The position numbers and the translations under genes were made by a program. The notes beneath the pieces were generated by a model, which was given only the letters and a program-made list of their open reading frames with translations, was not told the origin of the DNA and did no database searches. Positions 50,208 to 57,638 of a stretch of 64,000 nt of DNA are shown here, in pieces; the first letter of the stretch is position 1, and each line of letters begins with the position of its first letter. The DNA lies in NCBI RefSeq assembly GCF_024372725.1, contig NZ_VOUA01000001.1, positions 327,242-391,241 of the forward strand, read 5' to 3'. The stretch comes from Methanosarcina sp. KYL-1. GTDB taxonomy: Archaea > Halobacteriota > Methanosarcinia > Methanosarcinales > Methanosarcinaceae.

Positions 50208-51422
50208 TCAGTGAATCGCATCGTAGGCACATTCCCCATGCATGGAGATATCCAGTCCTGCCAGCTCTTCTTCATCCGAAACTTTGACCGGAGTTATTAC
50301 ATTTATGAGCATCAGCATAATGTAGGTAAATATAAATGCATAGATTGAAGCCCCTGCAACAACTGCGAGTTCTTTGATAAAGAATGCAGTGCCGCCGTAA
50401 AGCAGTCCGTCAGCTCCTACCGGATTTATGGCAGTTGAAGCAAAGACTCCAAGGAGAATTGTCCCTGTCACTCCTCCTATTCCGTGAACGCCCCATACGT
50501 CCAGGGCATCATCCCATTTCATCCTGTTTTTAATATGTACTGCAAAGTAGCAGGTAATAGCTCCGATGATGCCCATTAATGCAGCCACATGCAAAGAGAC
50601 AAGGCCTGCTGCAGGAGTAATTGTTGCAAGCCCTGCAACAGCTCCTGTCATAAGCCCCACGAATTTTGGCTTTGTTTCCCTGAACCACTCTATTATCATC
50701 CAGGTAATGGCCGCAAAAGATGCTGCAATGTCGCTGTTCAGGAATGCGAGTGCTGTAATCCCGTCCACATTGAGTTCACTGCCAGCGTTAAATCCGTACC
50801 AGCCAAACCAGAGAAGTGCAGTTCCGACAGCCATTAAGGGGATATTGTTTGGCTTTGAATCTTTATACTTCCTTGAGCCTACGAAAAATACTGAGGCAAG
50901 GGCAGCAAATCCGGCTGTCGCATGAACCACGATTCCGCCAGCAAAGTCGATAACTCCCATTTCTGCAAGCAGGCCGCCTCCCCAGACCATATGCACAAAA
51001 GGATAGTAAACAAAGAGCTGCCAGACGACAAGGAAAATTATGTAAGCCTTAAAAGTAATCCGGTTTGCAAATGCTCCCGTAATCAGGGCCGGGGTAATGA
51101 TTGCAAACATCATCTGGTAAGCTACGAAGACGAGTTCGGGAAATCCGGCATCTCCAAACATATCAGTCGGAGCAATCCCATTCAAGAACATTTTGTCCAG
51201 GTTTCCTAAGATTGCACCTTCTCCTCCGCTGAAGCAGAGAGAATATCCTACGAAAAACCATAATATAGTTGTCAGCCCGAGAGAAACAAAACTCTGCATC
51301 ATAATCCCTAAAATGTTTCTCTTACAGGCAAGCCCTCCGTAAAAGAATGCCAGACCAGGGGTCATAAGCATTACAAGACTTGTCGCAAGCAGCATAAAGC
51401 CTGTTGAACCAGTATTTAACAT
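50208..51422 (-). CDS. amt: Ammonium transporter Amt (2)
   Basis: 404 residues, near-duplicate of 48444-49661: the same N-terminus (MLNTGSTGFMLLATSLVMLM), HMVWGGGLLAEMGVIDFAGGIVVHATAGFAALASV, FGWYGFNAGSELNVDG and DVWGVHGIGGVTGTILLGVFA. Differences are mostly conservative and cluster in loops and at the C-terminus, so both copies should be functional. The two form a tandem duplication of gene plus promoter. Confidence 0.97.
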   Translation of the reverse strand: MLNTGSTGFMLLATSLVMLMTPGLAFFYGGLACKRNILGIMMQSFVSLGLTTILWFFVGYSLCFSGGEGAILGNLDKMFLNGIAPTDMFGDAGFPELVFVAYQMMFAIITPALITGAFANRITFKAYIIFLVVWQLFVYYPFVHMVWGGGLLAEMGVIDFAGGIVVHATAGFAALASVFFVGSRKYKDSKPNNIPLMAVGTALLWFGWYGFNAGSELNVDGITALAFLNSDIAASFAAITWMIIEWFRETKPKFVGLMTGAVAGLATITPAAGLVSLHVAALMGIIGAITCYFAVHIKNRMKWDDALDVWGVHGIGGVTGTILLGVFASTAINPVGADGLLYGGTAFFIKELAVVAGASIYAFIFTYIMLMLINVITPVKVSDEEELAGLDISMHGECAYDAIH

Positions 51423-51729
51423 CTTTTCATCCCATCTTTTTTATATGATAACTAGGAAGCCTCAAATCTCTTACCTCCTTCCTACTCTATTCTACTTAAT
51501 TTTTTCGACTTTTTCAAATAAAAATAATAGTATTAAAATAATTCTTAGATTATAACCGATTCAAAAAAGGCTGAATAATGCCGAAAAGACAGAAATAGAT
51601 CAATAAAAGCCTGGGATAATTGACTCTAGAAAACGTATCAAATTGTTTTGGTTTCATGAAATTGATTCTTTTCTATCCATGAAACCGAATCAAAAATCAG
51701 AAAGGTACAGGTGGTGGGTTTGCCTGTAC
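51423..51729. promoter_or_regulatory. Amt-2 leader and intergenic region
   Basis: About 300 bases. The first 40 next to amt-2 match the amt-1 leader, including AACTAGGAAGCCTCA. The rest is AT-rich; TTTCATGAAAT / ATCCATGAAAC-like inverted pieces occur near 51650-51685. No gene seen. Confidence 0.45.
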
Positions 51730-52923
51730 TCAAATGTTATATGCTGCTTCTCCGTGCTGTGTCCGGTCAAGCCCGATATTTTCTTCGCTCTCGCTTACCT
51801 TGAGCCCTATCGTCCTGTGGAGCACAAACCCGATGATGAAGGTGCAAACACTTGCGTAGATAAGCGTGATAACAACTCCTTCTACCTGGAGCAGCAGCTG
51901 CTCGGGGTTTCCGAGCAGGAGCCCTGCAGACCCCACGCTTGCAAATATACCTGTCAGAATCGCACCTGTTATTCCGCCTACCCCGTGGACTCCAAAGGCA
52001 TCAAGAGAGTCATCATACCCGAACCTTCCCTTGAGCATTACGGCCTGGTAGCAGATAAAGCTTGTAATCGCGCCTATCGGAATTGCTGCCATGGGGGTGA
52101 CAAAACCTGCAGCCGGGGTTATGGCAACAAGCCCTGCCAGGATCCCTGTTGCAAACCCGAGGGCAGTAGGACGCCCCAAATGGATCCATTCCATAGTCAT
52201 CCAGACAAACCCTGCGGCTGCGGGCGCTACGAGTGTTGTAATGAATGCAAGGGCTGCGATCTCATTTGCAGCAAGGGACGAGCCAGCATTGAACCCGAAC
52301 CATCCGAACCAGAGAAGCCCGGTCCCCAGGAGAGTAAGGGTAACGTTATGCGGCTTTATCGAATCTATTCCGTACCCTCTCCTCTTGCCAAGGAAGAGCA
52401 AAATCGCGAGGGAGGAGATGCCTGATGTTACATGGACTACAGTGCCGCCTGCAAAGTCAAGGGCTTCTCCTGTAAGGAACCCGCCGCCCCAGACCCAGTG
52501 GCAGACCGGCGCATAGACAATAAGTCCCCAGAGTGCAATGAATGCAATGTATGACTTAAACTTAACACGCCCTACAATGGCACCTGAGATCAGGGCAGGC
52601 GTAATTATTGCAAACATTCCCTGAAACGCGACAAATGCATATGTGGGAATTGTACCCGTTACCGAGTAGGGATCAATTCCTTGCAGGAAGATGTGATTGA
52701 GGCCTCCTATGAACCCGTTTCCGGTCCCAAACGCAAGTGAGTAACCTATTACCACCCATTCGAGAGCCATGACGCCCATTGCAACAAATGAATGCATCAT
52801 GCTGCTCAGGACATTCTTACGCTGAACCAGTCCGCCGTAAAACAGTGCAAGCCCTGGAAGCATTAACAATACAAGGGCAGATGAAATCAACACCCATACG
52901 GTATCTGCTGCTACGATTGCCAT
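51730..52923 (-). CDS. amt: Ammonium transporter Amt (3), paired with glnK
   Basis: 397 residues from the ATG at 52923, chosen because GAGGTGG lies 6 nt upstream (two further upstream ATG codons overlap or abut that site). Motifs: LPGLALFYGGLVQRKNVLSSMMHSF, HWVWGGGFLTGEALDFAGGTVVHVTSG, LLWFGWFGFNAGSSLAANE and DAFGVHGVGGITGAILTGIFA. Clearly more distant from the other two. Starts 11 bases after glnK, the classic glnK-amt operon, so this copy is the one expected to form the GlnK-regulated channel. Confidence 0.97.
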   Translation of the reverse strand: MAIVAADTVWVLISSALVLLMLPGLALFYGGLVQRKNVLSSMMHSFVAMGVMALEWVVIGYSLAFGTGNGFIGGLNHIFLQGIDPYSVTGTIPTYAFVAFQGMFAIITPALISGAIVGRVKFKSYIAFIALWGLIVYAPVCHWVWGGGFLTGEALDFAGGTVVHVTSGISSLAILLFLGKRRGYGIDSIKPHNVTLTLLGTGLLWFGWFGFNAGSSLAANEIAALAFITTLVAPAAAGFVWMTMEWIHLGRPTALGFATGILAGLVAITPAAGFVTPMAAIPIGAITSFICYQAVMLKGRFGYDDSLDAFGVHGVGGITGAILTGIFASVGSAGLLLGNPEQLLLQVEGVVITLIYASVCTFIIGFVLHRTIGLKVSESEENIGLDRTQHGEAAYNI

Positions 52924-52934
52924 CCTCATCCACC

Positions 52935-53279
52935 TCAAATAGCAGCAGGTCCGCTTTCGTCCGTGCGGATCCTTATAACATTTTCAAGCGGGAGCACGAA
53001 TATCTTGCCGCTTCCTACACTGTCGTCATTGCCCTTTGCTCCCCTCTTTATTGCTTCAATCGTTGGTTGCAGGAAATCATCGTTTACTGCAATTTCAAGC
53101 CTGATTTTCTCAAGAAGTGTTATTTCTCCTTCCATCGCCCTGTAGATTTCCATATGCCCTTTTTGCGCTCCATATCCCAAAGCGGACGAGACCGTCAATC
53201 GGTTTACTTCAACTTTCTGAAGTTCACGTTTGACTGCATCAAGCCTCTCAGGCCTTATCATTGCTATTATGTACTTCAT
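52935..53279 (-). CDS. glnK: PII signalling protein GlnK
   Basis: 114 residues from the ATG at 53279 (GGTGG 6 nt upstream; a GTG at 53291 overlaps it). MKYIIAMIRPERLDAVKRELQK, T-loop YGAQKGHMEIYRAMEG with a Tyr at the position of the modifiable Tyr51, KIRLEIAVNDDFLQPTIEAIKRGA, and the nucleotide-binding GSGKIFVLPLENVIRIRTDESG. Binds ATP/ADP and 2-oxoglutarate and blocks the Amt channel when ammonium rises. The T-loop lacks the RGAEY form of bacterial GlnK. Distinct from the NifI proteins of the nif operon. Confidence 0.95.
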   Translation of the reverse strand: MKYIIAMIRPERLDAVKRELQKVEVNRLTVSSALGYGAQKGHMEIYRAMEGEITLLEKIRLEIAVNDDFLQPTIEAIKRGAKGNDDSVGSGKIFVLPLENVIRIRTDESGPAAI

Positions 53280-53337
53280 CGGAACCACCAACAGGTTACC
53301 TATATCCTATATTCTAATATTTTAAGTTATCGTATCC

Positions 53338-53380
53338 CGTGAAAAATAATCACGTAACTACTGTGTAAATTTGCACAGTA
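53338..53380. promoter_or_regulatory. Two palindromes in the glnK / methyltransferase divergent region
   Basis: CGTGA-N7-TCACG (53338-53354), and a 22-bp palindrome with a single mismatched pair, halves TACTGTGTAAA and TTTGCACAGTA (53359-53380). They lie 59-101 bases upstream of glnK and 68-110 bases upstream of the methyltransferase ATG. Candidate operators. Confidence 0.5.
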
Positions 53381-53447
53381 TTTTTCCTGTTTTCCAAAAT
53401 CTCTCCCCGTACGAGAGCTTTTATTCCCTGAACTCAAATTCAGAAGT

Positions 53448-54329
53448 ATGTTCGAAGAAATTGGCAGCGTAAGAAACGAAGCTGATGAAACGTCCCTGCA
53501 GATCCTGGCCCTTTTCCGGGACAGCATAAGCGAGATCCGCTTAAAAGAACCGGAGTCAGTATCCGCATATTTCAATCCCGGCTATTCCACTTATCTGGTT
53601 GTCCACACCCCTCTCAATATCCAGTACCCTGAAAAAAGGAAAGAATGGAACCTGCGCTTTTCCGGGGACCTCGGGGTCTCAGTCGTTGAACTGGTGGTAG
53701 CAGAGGCCGGAAGTGCTTATGTGCGCGGGCTCATGGCTGTAAACGGTTCAAAAATCTATGCTGTCCTGCCCTTTACGGCAATTGATGCGGAAAAAGCTGA
53801 AAAGGCACTGTTTCCTGAAGACCGGATGGGGCGCGTGAGGGCGCAGGTGCTCCCTTCAGTCCTTCCCGGGGTCAAAGGGGACATCATCCTTGACATTGGC
53901 TGCGGTTTCGGAAGCCTCACGATGGAGCTTGCAAAGCAAAACCCCGACTCAACGGTCTACGGGATCGACCTCCACGACTCCCTGACCGGCCAGGCGCAGA
54001 TGAATGCAGAAGTTCTGGGTGTCCCGAATGTGGAGTTCAGGACAGGAAGCGCTTACGCCCTTCCTTTTGGTGCCGGTTCGATGGATTCGGCTACCTGCTT
54101 CTTCATGCTCCACCACCTTGAAGACATTAAGTTTGCCCTGTTTGAGATCAGGAGGGTGCTGAAAACTGGAGGGCAGCTGACTGCTGTCGAGCCCATGGAG
54201 CAGCATCACCACCACGGGCCTCAGCTTTCGGAGGCCGCCTGGAAAGAGCTCTTTGAAAACGCGGGTTTTGACGTAGAGGCGGAAAGCAGGGCAGGTGCAG
54301 TGGTTTTAAGAGCAGTAAAAAGAAGCTGA
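53448..54329 (+). CDS. SAM-dependent methyltransferase with N-terminal extension
   Basis: 293 residues. The first 135 residues are a separate domain of unknown type (FNPGYSTYLVVHTPLN, RFSGDLGVSVVELVVAEAGSAYVRGLMAVNGSKIYAVLP). Then follows a class I methyltransferase: DIILDIGCGFGSLTMELAKQNP (motif I), YGIDLHD, MDSATCFFMLHHLED and LKTGGQLTAVEPMEQHHHHGP. Four consecutive His after the last strand are unusual. Divergent from glnK with palindromes between. The substrate is unknown. Confidence 0.85.
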   Translation: MFEEIGSVRNEADETSLQILALFRDSISEIRLKEPESVSAYFNPGYSTYLVVHTPLNIQYPEKRKEWNLRFSGDLGVSVVELVVAEAGSAYVRGLMAVNGSKIYAVLPFTAIDAEKAEKALFPEDRMGRVRAQVLPSVLPGVKGDIILDIGCGFGSLTMELAKQNPDSTVYGIDLHDSLTGQAQMNAEVLGVPNVEFRTGSAYALPFGAGSMDSATCFFMLHHLEDIKFALFEIRRVLKTGGQLTAVEPMEQHHHHGPQLSEAAWKELFENAGFDVEAESRAGAVVLRAVKRS

Positions 54330-54637
54330 AGCGGGAAGACAAGGCTTAAGCAGGTGCCGGCGCTCTTCCCGGCTGCGAAGCAGACGGTCTTTTTCAAAGA
54401 TCTTTTTTATTTTTTTTATGGGAGGGGAGAGGCGCCGCCAGGCAAGCTGGCGGTGTGTTTCTCTTACACAGGGGCTAAAAAACGGTTAAGGGGTTGATGA
54501 AAGTAGTTCCCGGGCAAATAGGAGGCAGCATTTCCCTATAGCGAAGAGCCGAAATCCTGCCCGAAGTATTAACCGGGGCATTTTCCTGCCCCGGATTAAA
54601 AAAAGGACTTGTTAAGTCCCTTAAATTTTTAAGTCCA
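54330..54637. other. Convergent intergenic region with hairpins
   Basis: A hairpin CCGCCAG-GCAAG-CTGGCGG (54435-54453) follows a T-tract after the methyltransferase. On the minus strand GGACTT-AAC-AAGTCC (54605-54619) followed by seven T is an intrinsic terminator for the mod operon (54598-54619). No gene. Confidence 0.6.
54598..54619 (-). terminator. Terminator of modABC
   Basis: Minus strand: GGACTTAACAAGTCC then TTTTTTT; 6-bp stem with 3-base loop and a clean T-run, 19 bases past the modC stop. Confidence 0.75.
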
Positions 54638-55768
54638 TTAAAAGACGATCATATCCGATGCTCTGAGCCTGACCATGCATTCGTCTCCGGTCCCAATTTT
54701 TAATGAGTCAAAGACGTGGTTTGCGACCTCTACTTTCAGGATGTCCTCGCTGTCTTTGAGTATGAGGGACATGATCCGGCTGGTGCCTTTGTTCACCACG
54801 TTCATTATTATGCCGTCGAAGAGGTTTTTCCTGTCTTCCTGGCGGATGACGTGCATGTTTTTCCTGTCCACAAGCTCGACGTTCTCAGGCCTGATGCCCC
54901 AGCTGACCCTGTCTCCTGCTTTTCGTTCTATATAGGGGGCGGTAATTTCCGTTCCGAGGGACCACAGGAATGTGCACTCGGCTCCGTTTCCGTGTCCTTC
55001 TACCACGGCATTATCAAAGAGGTTTGAGAACCCCACAAGTTCGGCCGCATAGCGGGTTTTCGGGTGGTAGAATATGTCTTCGGGGGAGCCTATCTGCTGC
55101 ACCCTGCCGTCTTCAAAGACTGCCATCCGGTCTGCCATAGTAAAGGCTTCTACAGGGTCGTGGGTAATGAAGATTACAGGAATCTTGAGCCTTTTCTGGA
55201 TATCTCTCAATTCTTTTCTGAGTTTCAGGCGGACTACGGTGTCCAGGGCTGAAAAAGGCTCGTCCAGGAGCAGGACTTCCGGATTGGGGGCAAGGGCTCT
55301 TGCAAGTGCCACTTTCTGCTTTTGCCCGCCGGAGAGTTCGTCCGGGTATGCAAACTCAAGTTCCTCGATTCCCACAAGGCCCAGCATCTCATTCACCCTC
55401 TCCGCTTTTTCCGCAGGGCTCCTGCCTTTAAGCCCGAACTCGATGTTCTGGCGCACATTCATGTGCGGGAAGAGAGCGTTTTCCTGGAACATGTACCCGA
55501 TTTTCCGCTTCTGGGGAGGCAGGTTTACTCTCTTCCTGCTGTCGAAGTACACTGCCCCGTTTATCCTGATAATCCCTGCGTCCGGGGTCTCAAGCCCTGC
55601 AATGCAGCGCAGAGCAGTGGTTTTTCCCGAACCGGAGCAGCCGAACAGGACCGCAAAATCGGAACCGGCATCAAAGCTGCAGTGCATTGAAAAGCTGGGT
55701 TTTTCCCCCTTCTTTTTCCTGTGTTTCCTTCCGTAGAATTCCTTTTCAATGTCAACTTCAATAGTCAT
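54638..55768 (-). CDS. modC: Molybdate ABC transporter ATPase ModC
   Basis: 376 residues. Walker A GCSGSGKTTALR, signature LSGGQKQKVALARALAPNPEVLLLDEPFSALD (Walker B included), switch His in VIFITHDPVEAFTMADRMAVF. The C-terminal 130 residues contain a TOBE/MOP-like oxyanion-binding region (IRPENVELVDRKN, NVVNKGTSRIMSLILKD, ECMVRLRASDMIV). It powers molybdate (or tungstate) import with ModB and ModA. GGTGAGGG precedes the ATG; 32 bases after modB. Placed just downstream of nif, consistent with supplying Mo for FeMo-cofactor. Confidence 0.93.
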   Translation of the reverse strand: MTIEVDIEKEFYGRKHRKKKGEKPSFSMHCSFDAGSDFAVLFGCSGSGKTTALRCIAGLETPDAGIIRINGAVYFDSRKRVNLPPQKRKIGYMFQENALFPHMNVRQNIEFGLKGRSPAEKAERVNEMLGLVGIEELEFAYPDELSGGQKQKVALARALAPNPEVLLLDEPFSALDTVVRLKLRKELRDIQKRLKIPVIFITHDPVEAFTMADRMAVFEDGRVQQIGSPEDIFYHPKTRYAAELVGFSNLFDNAVVEGHGNGAECTFLWSLGTEITAPYIERKAGDRVSWGIRPENVELVDRKNMHVIRQEDRKNLFDGIIMNVVNKGTSRIMSLILKDSEDILKVEVANHVFDSLKIGTGDECMVRLRASDMIVF

Positions 55769-55800
55769 TCAGGCCCTCACCTTTTAGTCTCACCTTTTTT

Positions 55801-56466
55801 TCATCGTTCTCCCAGTTTGTTGGTGGCTGCAATCGTTATAAGGGATATGGCAACCAGGACGAGCACCAGCAGATTGGCAAGTTCGCTGTTTCCCGTCTGG
55901 TATGCGTTATAAATGGAAAGCGACATAGTGCTTGTTTTCCCGGGAATGTTTCCGGCAACCATCAGGGTTGCCCCGAATTCTCCCACGGCTCTTGCAAAAC
56001 TCAGGACACAGCCCGCAAGAATCCCTTTTTTTGCAAGGGGCAGGGTTATGAAGAGCGCGGTTTCGAGTTCGCTTCTCCCCAGGATGCTGGAAGCTTCCTC
56101 CACACTCCGGTCCACGGCTCCTATAGCTGAAGTTGCAGTCTTTACCATCAGGGGCAGGGACACCACAAAAGCCGCAATTGCCGCCGCCTGCCAGGTAAAA
56201 AGGATCCCGTTCCAGCCGAGCAATAAAAGTTTGCTGCCTATTGCTCCGTTTTTCCCCAGAAGGATTACCAGAAGATACCCCGTGACAGTTGGGGGCAGGA
56301 CCATGGGAAGGGTTACAAACGCATCAGCCAGCCATTTTCCGGCAAAATCCCGCTTTGCCAGCAGGTAAGAGATGCACACTCCCAGCACTGCTACAAAAAA
56401 GGTCGTAACCAGGGCAATCCTGAGAGTAAGCAGGAGAGGAGTCATGACCGTTTGAAGCGTTTCCAT
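55801..56466 (-). CDS. modB: Molybdate ABC transporter permease ModB
   Basis: 221 residues, five to six membrane helices: LTLRIALVTTFFVAVLGVCISYLLAKRDF, the ModB-typical FVTLPMVLPPTVTGYLLVILLG, and the EAA loop RSVEEASSILGRSELETALFITLPLAKKGILAG, RAVGEFGATLMVAGNIPGKTSTMSLSIYNAYQ. Works with ModA and ModC. AGGGAT lies before the ATG. A 188-base gap with hairpins separates it from modA. Confidence 0.95.
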   Translation of the reverse strand: METLQTVMTPLLLTLRIALVTTFFVAVLGVCISYLLAKRDFAGKWLADAFVTLPMVLPPTVTGYLLVILLGKNGAIGSKLLLLGWNGILFTWQAAAIAAFVVSLPLMVKTATSAIGAVDRSVEEASSILGRSELETALFITLPLAKKGILAGCVLSFARAVGEFGATLMVAGNIPGKTSTMSLSIYNAYQTGNSELANLLVLVLVAISLITIAATNKLGER

Positions 56467-56654
56467 AGATATCCCTAGTTCCTCTTTGGGATCACAGAAA
56501 ATCGGAGATTTTCTGGGAGTTGCACTGTAAGTGCAACAGCACGGGGTCCGTTTCGCTCGCTTTGCTCGCTCAAGCGGACTAAAAACGCCAGGGCAACCGT
56601 AAATGGCGTAACCCTATCGTTCTTTTTTCCCTGTGCTTCCTTGCTTTTTGTGGT
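56467..56654. repeat. modA-modB spacer with hairpins
   Basis: Contains GTTGCACT-GTA-AGTGCAAC (about 56519-56537) and a GC-richer segment where GTCCGTTT pairs with AAGCGGAC around the repeat CGCTCGCTTTGCTCGCTC (about 56548-56580). Its base composition differs from the other intergenic DNA. Could be a REP-like element or an RNA structure controlling modB relative to modA. Confidence 0.5.
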
Positions 56655-57470
56655 TTAAATCTTCGTTATTCCAAAGCCGTATCCTTCCAGGATTTCCTGT
56701 CCCTGCTGTCCGGTTACGAAGTCAACGAATTCCTGTGCTGTCTCTTTATTTCCCGACTCGCTGAGGACTGCTATCGGGTAGGAAATCGAGGCGTTTACCG
56801 GAACCGTATAAGTTATTTTGTAGAGGTCTTTCTGTCCGCTTTCGGCATCGGTACGGTATACAAAGCCTGCTTCAACTTCTCCCGTTTCCACGTAGGTAAG
56901 TACCTGCTTTACATTTTCTGCAAGAATGACTTTTCCTTCGATTTCGTCCCGGAGTCCGGTTTCCTCAAGAGCCTGTTCCGTATATTTTCCTACAGGGGCA
57001 GTCTCCGGGTTTCCTATTGCGATTTTCTCAACGCTACCTTCGGTGAGGTCTTCAAGGGACGCAGGGTAAGTTCCGGATTCTATGGAATCCTCCGGCACTA
57101 CCATCACCAGGGTGTTGGATGTGAAGTCCTTTCTCGAACGTTCTTCAATCAACCCTTTTTCCGAAAGGATGTCCATGTGGCTTTCGGATGCCGAGGCAAA
57201 TACATCGATTGGAGCCCCGCCTTCGATCTGCATCCTGAGGGTCCCGGAACCCGCAAAGTTCAGTTCGACATCGGTGCCCGGTTTTGCGGCTTCAAACTCC
57301 TCCGCTATATCCGTAAACGCCTCAGTCAGGCTTGCAGCAGCCGAAACCGTGATGATGGTCGGCTGCTCTTCTTCAGTTTCCGGGGAAGCAGCAAGGAAGA
57401 CGACTATTCCGAGGCAGATGACTGCTGCAATGATTGGAAGTATCAGTTTTTTTATTTTAGTTTCGTCCAT
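56655..57470 (-). CDS. modA: Molybdate-binding protein ModA
   Basis: 271 residues: a hydrophobic N-terminal signal/anchor with an AVICLG segment that could be a lipobox, then ITVSAAASLTEAFTDIAEEFEAAKPGTDVELNFAGSGTLRMQIEGGAPIDVFASAS (the SAAASL and GAP.DVFASA oxyanion motifs of ModA), IAIGNPETAPVGKYTEQAL, VETGEVEAGFVYRTDA and SYPIAVL. Binds molybdate outside the membrane. GGAAGAA precedes the ATG. First gene of the mod operon; 168 bases after nifN, with a likely own promoter (TATA-like CTATATATGC at about 57549-57558, minus strand). Confidence 0.95.
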   Translation of the reverse strand: MDETKIKKLILPIIAAVICLGIVVFLAASPETEEEQPTIITVSAAASLTEAFTDIAEEFEAAKPGTDVELNFAGSGTLRMQIEGGAPIDVFASASESHMDILSEKGLIEERSRKDFTSNTLVMVVPEDSIESGTYPASLEDLTEGSVEKIAIGNPETAPVGKYTEQALEETGLRDEIEGKVILAENVKQVLTYVETGEVEAGFVYRTDAESGQKDLYKITYTVPVNASISYPIAVLSESGNKETAQEFVDFVTGQQGQEILEGYGFGITKI

Positions 57471-57638
57471 TGTACTTCTTCCTTATTTTTCTGTAAAATC
57501 TGAACTTTGTACCCTTTCTTTTTCGTTATGTTCAGTTGGAAATAACGCATATATAGTTTGTGATTCACTTCCCAAGGAATATCAAGAAATGGATACAGAG
57601 TCAACCTCATTTTACATAACTGCTCATACCTGGCCTAC

